Assembly: GCF_000382365.1 (NCBI RefSeq)
Contig: NZ_KB908218.1
Span: 62,001-126,000, forward strand
Source: Pannonibacter phragmitetus DSM 14782
GTDB lineage: Bacteria; Pseudomonadota; Alphaproteobacteria; Rhizobiales; Stappiaceae
Length of the DNA: 64,000 bases
Direction of reading: 5' to 3'
Shown here piece by piece: positions 43,385 through 51,012 of this stretch. A program made the translations under genes and the position numbers. A model generated the notes under the pieces. The model made no database searches, was not told where the DNA came from, and saw nothing but the letters and a program-made list of their open reading frames with translations. Within the stretch, counting starts at the first letter, position 1. Every line of letters begins with the position of its first letter.

Positions 43385-43422
43385 CTAGTTTCATACATAG
43401 GAAACTAGGCAGGCCATGCCAA
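43385..43422 (-). promoter_or_regulatory. Promoter with overlapping palindromic operator for the sulfur operon
   Basis: Minus-strand sigma-70-like promoter: -35 TTGGCA (43417-43422), 17-bp spacer, -10 TATGTA (43394-43399). A perfect inverted repeat CTAGTTTC / GAAACTAG (43385-43392 and 43401-43408) brackets the -10, so a bound repressor would block polymerase. A further GAAACTA half-site lies at 43442-43448. Confidence 0.7.
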
Positions 43423-43445
43423 GACGTATTTTCAATTAAGTGAAA

Positions 43446-45467
43446 CTATTGAGCCGCCGGGGGCTGGACAGGAACCAGGGTTACGGCCGATCCATCCGGG
43501 CGCTGGCGCTCCGTCGCACCCGGCAGCAGCAGGAAGGGATTGCGGTCCGCCGGCGGGGCGGCCTGTTCCGTCTTGGGAGCGGAGAACTCGCCAAGAGGAT
43601 GCAGGATCTCTTCCGAAATGATGCCGCCCGCATAGAGGGGGCTGACGTCCTCACCGCTCCCGATGACGAAGCTTGTGGGCCACAGGCGCAGCACCTGACG
43701 GATGTCGTCCTTCTTGTCCGGCGCATTGCTGTTGCGGATCATCACCAGGGCGGCATAGCGTCCATAATGGGTCCGCGGCAGAGCGGGCAGAACCTCCGCG
43801 CTGGTCTGGCCTTCAATGAAGCCGGCCGCAGATCTTACGGTCCAGGCCGGAGCCTTTTGCCAGCCCTCCTGTTCCAGCCGGCGGGCAAGGGTGCCGAGAT
43901 CTCCGGCATATTGCACGATCAACGGCTCTTCCTCATCGCCGCTGAGACCGACGCGGCGCGGGGCAACGCGGGTCCAGCCGCTGTCGAGCCAATCCGCCTC
44001 GTCCAGCACCTGCTCGTTCGGCACGGGGCTGTAGGTGGCAAGGGCTGCAGGCAGGTTGCGGGTGATGTGCCAGCCGCCGAACACCACGAAGGCACTGGCG
44101 ACAATCGCCACCAGAACGCCCCGGCCCACCTTTTCATTGTGGACATGGCCAAAGACGAAGGCAAAGGCGGCGACCATGGCGGTGCCGAACAGCAGGCCCG
44201 CCAGCACATCGCTGGTCCAGTGCACCCCGAGATAGACCCGGGAGAAAGCCATGGTCAGCACATAGATGGCGGTGATGGTGAAGATGCCGGCCTTGGACCA
44301 GGCCGAACGCTCATGGGCGACCAGAACGGCAATGATGCCGAAAATGACCGTGGTGACCGTCGTATGGCCGGAGGGAAAGCTGAAGCCATGCACACCGTCA
44401 CCAAAGGCATTGGGCCGGTCGCGCAGGACGAGAGCCTTCATCAGCGGCACGAACAGCGCCGTTGTGCTGACGGCGATAAGGAAACCGGTGCCCCGGCGCC
44501 AGGCCTTGCGGCCAAACAGATAGGCCGCGGCCAGCAGCGCAAAGACGGTCAGCAGAAAACCATCGCCCAGCATGGTGATGGGCACGAGGATGCGGTCACC
44601 CAGTGGCGAGCGCAGGCTCTCGAACAGGTTTCGGATCGCCAGATCCGCCTGGGTCAGGCTGTCGCCCGGCGTCAGCTGCGTCACCAGCCAGAAGAAGGCG
44701 GGCATGGTGATGATCAGCAGGAGCGCGGATGCCAGCATGCCGGTGGAGCGGGGATGCTGCGGATCGAAAGAGCGGGCCACCCACTGCGAGACCGGGCCGG
44801 GACGGCGGGCAAACCAGCCGATGATGGCGCCATGGGTGCCGGCAAACAGCGGCATGATGATCTGGATGAGCCAGCGGCCCAGCATGATCACGACAAAGAG
44901 AATGACGCAGAGCACGCCCAGCATCACCGCCAGACGGCCGCTGACCTCGCCGATGGCACTCAGCGCGGTGCCGGCAATGAAGCCGGGTCCGAGGTGCGAG
45001 ACGGCCCAGGCAATGGCCGAGGTGACGTTGACGAACGTGAAGTACCAGGCGTCCATGCCCACCATGCCGGCGATGCCCGGCACGACGGATTTCACCCCCG
45101 GCACGAAGCGTCCGATGAAGACGCTTTTGCCGCCATGCAGCCGGAAGAAGGCCTCGCCCCGCTCCATGATGCTCTTGTAGCGGGACAGCGGCCAAACATT
45201 GCGCAGCCGGTCCTTGTAGAAATAGCCGACCCAATAGGAAATCGCGTCACCGGCGATGGCGCCGAGGGTGGTCCATATGAAGATCGACACCGGATCGAGC
45301 TTGCCGAGACCGGCGAGCGCGCCCGCACCGACCAGAACCACGGTGCTGGGCACAAAGAGGCCCACAATGAAAAGGGCCTCGCCCATGGCGATGAGGAAGC
45401 AGATGAGCCCGGCCAGTTCCGGATTATCTCCGAGGAACGTGACGATCTGATTGAGATACTCGGTCAA
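43446..45467 (-). CDS. DedA (VTT) - PAP2 phosphatase - LssY-C fusion membrane protein
   Basis: 673 aa with three parts. Residues 1 to about 205 are a DedA/VTT domain (FIGRFVPGVKSVVPGIAG, the family's re-entrant loop), possibly moving undecaprenyl phosphate or other lipid. About 220-420 is a PAP2 phosphatase with KALVLRDRPNAFG, SFPSGHTTVTT and SRVYLGVHWTSD, the three acid-phosphatase motifs, intact. The remainder matches the LssY C-terminal domain (DSGWTRVAPRRVGLSGDEEEP). About ten membrane segments are expected. The fusion suggests transport and dephosphorylation of one polyprenyl or phospholipid substrate. It is transcribed toward the sulfur operon and ends 105 bp before that operon's start. 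Confidence 0.88.
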   Translation of the reverse strand: MTEYLNQIVTFLGDNPELAGLICFLIAMGEALFIVGLFVPSTVVLVGAGALAGLGKLDPVSIFIWTTLGAIAGDAISYWVGYFYKDRLRNVWPLSRYKSIMERGEAFFRLHGGKSVFIGRFVPGVKSVVPGIAGMVGMDAWYFTFVNVTSAIAWAVSHLGPGFIAGTALSAIGEVSGRLAVMLGVLCVILFVVIMLGRWLIQIIMPLFAGTHGAIIGWFARRPGPVSQWVARSFDPQHPRSTGMLASALLLIITMPAFFWLVTQLTPGDSLTQADLAIRNLFESLRSPLGDRILVPITMLGDGFLLTVFALLAAAYLFGRKAWRRGTGFLIAVSTTALFVPLMKALVLRDRPNAFGDGVHGFSFPSGHTTVTTVIFGIIAVLVAHERSAWSKAGIFTITAIYVLTMAFSRVYLGVHWTSDVLAGLLFGTAMVAAFAFVFGHVHNEKVGRGVLVAIVASAFVVFGGWHITRNLPAALATYSPVPNEQVLDEADWLDSGWTRVAPRRVGLSGDEEEPLIVQYAGDLGTLARRLEQEGWQKAPAWTVRSAAGFIEGQTSAEVLPALPRTHYGRYAALVMIRNSNAPDKKDDIRQVLRLWPTSFVIGSGEDVSPLYAGGIISEEILHPLGEFSAPKTEQAAPPADRNPFLLLPGATERQRPDGSAVTLVPVQPPAAQ

Positions 45468-45612
45468 GAACGGCTTCCACCTGATCGCAACACTTTAGGC
45501 CTCACACGCATGGCTGCAGGGTTCTCGGGCCAAGGCCGCCTGCATATAAGTATCGGCCTATGTGCTCAACAGGTATCTAGCACCAGAAAGTTTCGGCAAG
45601 GTGCACGCGGTC

Positions 45613-46086
45613 TCAGCAAGAGGCAAGAAGCAGCTCCTGCGCCTGCCGGTGCACGGGCGGTGTCTGCTGCGCAAGCGTCTGATCGATGCACCTGCGAATG
45701 CGGCGGAAGTACTCGCTGCAAGCCGCAAGGCTTTCCGGACGGCTGTCAGCCTCGCAGGCCGCCACCTGCCACAGGGTGCGGCGCGGGTTGCCCGGCCAGT
45801 CCGGCTGATGGCCGCCAGCCACACTGTCCGTCAGTGCCACCACGCGGTCGGGCTGCGGCGCATGGGGCAGCATGAAGATGTCCCAGCTCTTGGGCTCAAG
45901 GCCCTGCGCATCCAGGCCATGGTCCTGCAGCAGGCGCCGCACCAGCGGATGCAGTGTGCCGCGCGGATTGGGGCCCGCAGAAAAGGCACGGATCCCCTGC
46001 GGCGCAAGGCTGTTCAGGTACGCCTCGGCCAGCGGCCCCAGCAGGGCGTTGTCCGGACAGACGAAAAGCACAGTCGACGGGGTCAT
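45613..46086 (-). CDS. Low-molecular-weight phosphatase / arsenate-reductase-like protein, probably inactive
   Basis: 157 aa. The fold is suggested by the N-terminal VLFVCPDNALLGPLAEAYLN, which aligns with the LMW-phosphatase P-loop (V-C-x-x-N-x-x-R-S), by FSAGPNPRGTLHP, and by DHGLDAQGLEPKSWD. The catalytic cysteine is present, but the P-loop Arg-Ser is Leu-Gly. The general-acid DP segment after the late Trp (RRTLWQVAA) is missing. It is therefore likely a binding or regulatory relic and not an active phosphatase or arsenate reductase. It stands alone; no arsenic-resistance genes are near. Confidence 0.7.
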   Translation of the reverse strand: MTPSTVLFVCPDNALLGPLAEAYLNSLAPQGIRAFSAGPNPRGTLHPLVRRLLQDHGLDAQGLEPKSWDIFMLPHAPQPDRVVALTDSVAGGHQPDWPGNPRRTLWQVAACEADSRPESLAACSEYFRRIRRCIDQTLAQQTPPVHRQAQELLLASC

Positions 46087-46377
46087 TCCAGGCCTCTTCG
46101 AATCATCGCCCCTTGGGCGTCTGTTTAGTCAGATGACACTACGGACGTGTGACAGCGGCAGTCCGTGCGATACCTTATGCCGCCGGCCGGTTGGAAGGGT
46201 GAATGGCGGGTATCTGCCGGGCGGCGGATTTGACTTGTTCCGCCAAATGCAGGCCGGTTACCATGCGATCTGCAATAAGGGTTGCGGCCGGAGTGCACGT
46301 TTTGGCTGTTATGGCAGGAGGAGCGCCATTACAGCCTTTGAAACGGTGCAGACCGGATTTTGTTTCGGGAGGACGGA

Positions 46378-48063
46378 ATGAAATTGAGACATGCCTTGCT
46401 TGCCAGCCTGCTGGCGGCGCCGCTGCTGCCTGTGGCAGCCACGGAAAATGTACTGGCCGCAGCAGATTGTGCCGCTGCCGCAACCCTGTTCCCGATTGAG
46501 GGGCTTGCGGTGACGGGAAGCGAGGCGGTTGCCCGTGATGCCGCGATTGGCCGCAGCGATGTGTCCCCGGTGGCCCATTGCGTGGTGCGCGGCAAGCTGG
46601 ATCGGCGCACCGGCGTTGATGGCCAGCCCTATGCCATCTCCTTCGAGTTGCGCCTGCCGGAAAACTGGAACGGCGGTTTCGTACATCAGTTCAATGGCGG
46701 CAATGACGGCCGTGTGGTGCCAGCCCTCGGCCAGGTGCTGGGCGGTGACAAGAGCCAGACAGCACTGGGCCGGGGCTATGCGGTGGTCTCCAGCGATGCT
46801 GGCCATGATGGTGCAGCGGTGAAGGATGCCGGACTTGCAGGCGGGGCGCGTTTCGGCTTCGATCCTCAGGCCCGCCGGGACTATGGCTATGGTGCCGTCG
46901 CGCGGCTCAATCCGGTGGCGTTGCAGATGGTCGAAGCCTTCTATGGCCAGCCTGTACAGCGGTCTTACGGTCTTGGCAGCTCCAATGGCGGGCGCCATGC
47001 CATGGTGGCGGCAGAGCGGATGCCCGATGCCTTTGACGGGCTGCTGATCGCCTATCCGGGCTTCAACCTGCCGAAGGCGGCCGTGCAGCATGCCCATGAC
47101 CTTCAGGCGCTGGCGGCCATTTCCGGCGATATCCGCACGTCCCTGTCAAAGGACGATACGGATGTTCTCGCCAGGGGAATTCTGGCCGCCTGTGACGGGC
47201 TGGACGGTCTGACGGATGGTCTGGCGCAGGATATCGATGGCTGCCAGAAGGCCTTTGATGTTTCCGCACTCGCCTGCAAGGCCGGGCAGGAAACCGGCTG
47301 CCTGAGCCAGCCAAAGATTGAAGCGCTGAAGACGATGCTGAAGGGACCGCACAACAGCAAGGGCGAGCAGCTTTATGCACCCTGGGTCTGGGATACGGCC
47401 ATGGCCTCGTCCAACTGGCGCATGTGGCGGGTCAACAGCGAGGCGGAAGCCTTTGCCAATTTGCCGCGTATCGTGGCACTGGGCGCCCCCTCACTGGCGC
47501 AGATTTTCACTACTCCGCCCACCCGTGTTGACGGCACGCCCGAGGCGCTGATGGCCTATCTCGCCGCCTTCAACTTCGACACGGATGCGCCGAAGATCTT
47601 TGCGAAGACGGATGACTTTCCCGAATCCGCCATGGAGTTCATGACCCCGCCAGGCGCGGACAATCCCGATCTTGCTGCGTTCCGGGCGGCTGGCGGCAAG
47701 ATTGTCCTGTTCCATGGGGCGGGTGATCCGGTCTTCTCCATTCGTGACACGGATGCCTGGTTCGAACGGCTTTCGGCCAATACCGGCGCCGAGCGTGATG
47801 GTTTCATCCGCTACTACCGGGTTGCCGGCATGCCTCATGGGGCCAGTGGCCCGACAGCAGACGGGTTCGACTTTTTCGCGAGTCTGACGGACTGGGTGGA
47901 AAAGGACAGGGCTCCCGGTGCGGTGATTGCCTCCGTGACGGATGGCAACAAGGAGGGCATCGCGGCGCTGGGCAAAGTGACACGCAAGCTCTGCCCGCAT
48001 CCGCAGGTGGCCCGCTACAACGGCAGCGATCCGGCCTCGGCGGAGAGCTTCACCTGTCAGTGA
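46378..48063 (+). CDS. Exported tannase / feruloyl esterase-family hydrolase
   Basis: 561 aa from ATG 46378, preceded by GGGAGGACGGA. A signal peptide (MKLRHALLASLLAAPLLPVAA) predicts periplasmic location. The alpha/beta-hydrolase core shows ENWNGGFVHQFNGGNDG, the nucleophile elbow YGLGSSNGGRHAM at about residue 200, a late Asp in HGAGDPVFS and the His in MPHGASG. Typical tannases carry a CS-D-HC motif, in which a disulfide joins residues next to the Ser and His. Here both cysteines are absent (SS and HG), so this is an atypical branch, perhaps acting on other esters. It is monocistronic. Confidence 0.8.
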   Translation: MKLRHALLASLLAAPLLPVAATENVLAAADCAAAATLFPIEGLAVTGSEAVARDAAIGRSDVSPVAHCVVRGKLDRRTGVDGQPYAISFELRLPENWNGGFVHQFNGGNDGRVVPALGQVLGGDKSQTALGRGYAVVSSDAGHDGAAVKDAGLAGGARFGFDPQARRDYGYGAVARLNPVALQMVEAFYGQPVQRSYGLGSSNGGRHAMVAAERMPDAFDGLLIAYPGFNLPKAAVQHAHDLQALAAISGDIRTSLSKDDTDVLARGILAACDGLDGLTDGLAQDIDGCQKAFDVSALACKAGQETGCLSQPKIEALKTMLKGPHNSKGEQLYAPWVWDTAMASSNWRMWRVNSEAEAFANLPRIVALGAPSLAQIFTTPPTRVDGTPEALMAYLAAFNFDTDAPKIFAKTDDFPESAMEFMTPPGADNPDLAAFRAAGGKIVLFHGAGDPVFSIRDTDAWFERLSANTGAERDGFIRYYRVAGMPHGASGPTADGFDFFASLTDWVEKDRAPGAVIASVTDGNKEGIAALGKVTRKLCPHPQVARYNGSDPASAESFTCQ

Positions 48064-48141
48064 GATCCCGTAATACCAAGGCTTTCGATGCTGACGCATC
48101 ACGCCTTGAAGATGCTCAAGCGCCGCACGGGCTTAGCCAAG

Positions 48142-48173
48142 AAAAAAAAGCCCCGGAAGCGGTCTTCCGGGGC
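48142..48173 (-). terminator. Rho-independent terminator of the PTS operon
   Basis: Perfect 10-bp stem GCCCCGGAAG / CTTCCGGGGC with a 4-nt loop, followed on the minus strand by eight T. It sits 16 bp after the stop of the HPr-EI gene. Confidence 0.92.
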
Positions 48174-48188
48174 AGTTGGCGTCTGACC

Positions 48189-50180
48189 TCAGGGGATCTG
48201 AGGCGGGGAGGAGAGGGTGGCAGCGCCGATGACCTGCTTGATGCGGGGGATGGAGGCTGGCGCCATGCTGAGCTCGCGCACGCCGGAATCAAGGAAGATT
48301 TGAAGCAGGCTTGCATCGGAGGCCGCCTCGCCGCAGATGCCGCACCAGATTCCATGCGCCTGCGCAGCCTCCGCAACCATGCGAATAGCGCGCAGAACAG
48401 CTGGATTGTGCGTCTGGCAGAGGCTGGCGACGGACGGGTTCATCCGGTCGGCGGCCATGACATATTGGGTGAGGTCATTGGTGCCGATGGAGAAGAAGGC
48501 CGTCACCGCCGCCAGATCACGGGCAATGAGGGCGGCGGCCGGCGTTTCCACCATGGTGCCGAGATCAAAGCGGCCAAAGGCCTTACCCTCTGCCGTCAGC
48601 TCGGCTTCGCATTCAGCAAGGAGACTACGGGTGCGGGCGATTTCTGCCGGATCGCTGACCATGGGCAGCATCACCTTGAGATCGCCGTAAGGGGCCGCGC
48701 GTAAGAGCGCCCGCAGCTGCAACTTGAACAGACCCGGATTGGCGAGGCACAACCGGATGCCGCGCAGGCCGAGGAAGGGATTTTCCTCCTGCGGCACCGA
48801 AATGCCGCGCACCGGCTTGTCGCCGCCGATGTCGAGGGTACGGATCACCACCGGATGGCCGGGGAAAGCCTCCAGCACGGTCCGGTAGGTGGAAAACTGT
48901 TCTTCCTCATCCGGCAGGGCGGTGCGCCCCAGGAACAGAAATTCGGTGCGCATCAGGCCGACGCCCATGGCGCCGTGCTCCTTTGCCAGCTCAATGTCCT
49001 TCACCGCGCCGATGTTGGCGGCAACAATGACCGGTGTGCCATCGCGCGTGACCGGCGCCACATCCCGGAGCGCAGAGAGCCGCTCTGCCTCGGTACGGGC
49101 TTCTGCGCAGCGCGCCTCGAAGGCCGCAGTGACATCAGATGACGGCTCCGGGTAGACCAGCCCCGATGTGCCATCCAGCGCGACCGTCCGCGCTGCGGCA
49201 AGCTTGCCTTGCGGGTCAGCCACACCGAAAACGGCGGGAATGCCGAAGGCCTTGGCCAGAATGGCGGCATGACTGGTGGCCGAGCCGTTGCGGCAGATGA
49301 GGCCACCGGTGCGGCGCAGGTCTGCCGCGCCGATTTCCAGCGCGGTCAGATCCCCGGCCACGATGACCGCCCCTTCCGGGCAATCAGCAAGGGACACCGG
49401 CTTCAGGCCGTTGACGGCAAGTGCCAGCAGCCGGGCCACCGCATCCATGTCTTCGGCGCGGGCACGGGCGTAAGGGTCCGGCAGGGCAGCGAGGGCGGCT
49501 GCCGTCTCACGTCCGGCGGTCAGAATGGCGGTGATGGCCGGTTGTCCGTCAGCCACATGGGCGGCAATGGCTGCGGCCCAGTCTGCGTCTTCGGCAAGGC
49601 TGGCGATGGCGGTCAGGATGTCGCGGCTTTGAGGCGACGCGGCGCGGGCTGCATCGTCATGGATCTGCTGAAGCAGCCGGACGCGGGCGCCCTCAACTTT
49701 CTCCAGCTCTGCGCTGCGGGCTTCCGGCGGGGTGGGGCCGGCCGGGGCCTCCAGCGCGGGCTGGATGAAATGGAACACCGGACCGATGGCAGGTCCGCCA
49801 CCAGTACCGATGCCCTTGAGGGCGCCAGCGGGCCCTGCGCCAACGGCAGGAGCGTGTTCCTCAGCAGATGCCGGGATTGCTTTGCTGGCTACAGAGACGG
49901 GGGCTTCAGCGGCTTCATGTGCCGTTCCGCCAGTCAGAAAGCCGGAGACGGCGGACAGGGCCTCGGCGGCATCGGGGCCACTGGTGCGCAACTCCACCTC
50001 GTCGCCTTCCTTGACGCCGAGCAGCAGCAGCTTCAGCGATGAGCGGGCCGGAGCGGTCTGCGCTCCGGCTCCGATCACGATCTCCGCCTCGAAGCCCTTG
50101 GCGAGGCGGACGAGCTCGGCAGCCGGGCGGGCATGCAAGCCCCCCTCGACGCCAACGCGCACGCGCTTCATCGTCTCCAT
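48189..50180 (-). CDS. HPr - enzyme I fusion (PEP-protein phosphotransferase)
   Basis: 663 aa. Residues 1 to about 85 are an HPr domain with the phospho-His in EGGLHARPAAEL and a serine region ARSSLKLLLLG. An Ala/Pro-rich linker joins it to enzyme I (about 115-663). That has the phospho-His motif CRNGSATSHAAILAKAFGIP, the PEP-site FFSIGTNDLTQYVMAADR and the catalytic Cys in IWCGICGEAASD. One polypeptide therefore performs both general PTS steps for the adjacent EIIA-EIIB-EIIC. No EIIA domain is fused, unlike FruB-type proteins. It is last in the operon and ends at a strong terminator. ATG 50180 has AGGA upstream; ATG 50171 is an alternative. Confidence 0.93.
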   Translation of the reverse strand: METMKRVRVGVEGGLHARPAAELVRLAKGFEAEIVIGAGAQTAPARSSLKLLLLGVKEGDEVELRTSGPDAAEALSAVSGFLTGGTAHEAAEAPVSVASKAIPASAEEHAPAVGAGPAGALKGIGTGGGPAIGPVFHFIQPALEAPAGPTPPEARSAELEKVEGARVRLLQQIHDDAARAASPQSRDILTAIASLAEDADWAAAIAAHVADGQPAITAILTAGRETAAALAALPDPYARARAEDMDAVARLLALAVNGLKPVSLADCPEGAVIVAGDLTALEIGAADLRRTGGLICRNGSATSHAAILAKAFGIPAVFGVADPQGKLAAARTVALDGTSGLVYPEPSSDVTAAFEARCAEARTEAERLSALRDVAPVTRDGTPVIVAANIGAVKDIELAKEHGAMGVGLMRTEFLFLGRTALPDEEEQFSTYRTVLEAFPGHPVVIRTLDIGGDKPVRGISVPQEENPFLGLRGIRLCLANPGLFKLQLRALLRAAPYGDLKVMLPMVSDPAEIARTRSLLAECEAELTAEGKAFGRFDLGTMVETPAAALIARDLAAVTAFFSIGTNDLTQYVMAADRMNPSVASLCQTHNPAVLRAIRMVAEAAQAHGIWCGICGEAASDASLLQIFLDSGVRELSMAPASIPRIKQVIGAATLSSPPQIP

Positions 50181-50214
50181 CGGTCCTGTCCCGTTTTCGT
50201 GTATCAGACGAGGC

Positions 50215-50502
50215 TCAGCCTGCGAGGATCTTGGCGATCTTCTCGATTTCCGCCTCCCGGCCGATGCCGGTGAGGAAGGCGAGCGTGACGATCGCGGGCT
50301 TGGGCAGGTTGGGCGGCAGCGGCGTGGTGGAGACGACGAGATCGGCCTGATCGATCAGGCTGGGCACCTCGGTTGCCTTGCACTGGCGGGTCTCGATGCG
50401 GATGCCGCGCGCGGCCATGGCCTCTTCCAGGCTGTTGGCCACCACGGTGGATGTGGCGACGGCGGTGCCGCATGCCACGAGAACGGTCTTGGTCTGCGCC
50501 AT
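50215..50502 (-). CDS. gatB: PTS EIIB, galactitol type
   Basis: 95 aa, the full length for a free EIIB of this class. The phosphocysteine is in VLVACGTAVATSTVV at residue 11. It receives phosphate from EIIA and passes it to the sugar held by EIIC. It stands 42 bp after the EIIA gene and 34 bp before HPr-EI. The galactitol label describes the subfamily; the sugar actually transported is not proven. Confidence 0.9.
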   Translation of the reverse strand: MAQTKTVLVACGTAVATSTVVANSLEEAMAARGIRIETRQCKATEVPSLIDQADLVVSTTPLPPNLPKPAIVTLAFLTGIGREAEIEKIAKILAG

Positions 50503-50544
50503 CAGTTTCCTCCTGTTGTTCTTCTGCGCCGCCCGCTTTGCGGG

Positions 50545-51012
50545 TCAGGCGGCGTTCAGCAGCGTCCGTGCTTCGTGAGGATCGGTTGCCTCGATCAGCT
50601 TGCGGATTCGCGCCCCATCCTGCAGCAGTCTGCCGATGGATTGAAGCATGCCGATCTGTTCATCCTTGCTCTTCAGCGCCAGCGCGAAAACCACCCGTAC
50701 GGCCAGCTGATTGTCCGGATCGTCCATGCTGGCAAAGGCAACAGGTTCCGCCAGCGTGGCGATGGCAATGCCGGAGCGGATGACATGCTGCGGATCGGTG
50801 TGGGGCACCGCCACCGCTAGCCCGTCTTCCATCGGCAGGCCGGTGGGCATCACCTTTTCCCGGTCGATGACGGCCTGCACATAGGTGTCGGCAACAAGGC
50901 CCTTGGCCCTGAGGTGACCGGCCAGAAGGCCGATCACCGAGGTTGCATCCTGTGCCTGCGCCTTGAGGAAGATACCGTCCTCAACCACGCAGTCTGCAAG
51001 GGATTCCGTCAT
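50545..51012 (-). CDS. gatA: PTS EIIA, fructose/galactitol type
   Basis: 155 aa, PTS_EIIA type 2 (fructose/nitrogen) fold. The phosphorylated His is in AVAVPHTDPQHV near residue 70, with REKVMPTGLPMEDGLA before it. It takes phosphate from the HPr domain encoded downstream. ATG 51012 overlaps the EIIC stop by 4 nt. Confidence 0.9.
   Translation of the reverse strand: MTESLADCVVEDGIFLKAQAQDATSVIGLLAGHLRAKGLVADTYVQAVIDREKVMPTGLPMEDGLAVAVPHTDPQHVIRSGIAIATLAEPVAFASMDDPDNQLAVRVVFALALKSKDEQIGMLQSIGRLLQDGARIRKLIEATDPHEARTLLNAA

Noticed and set aside
43440-45875. An 811-codon open frame on the plus strand
   Set aside because: It is antisense to the DedA-PAP2-LssY gene, Gly/Gln/His-rich without motifs.
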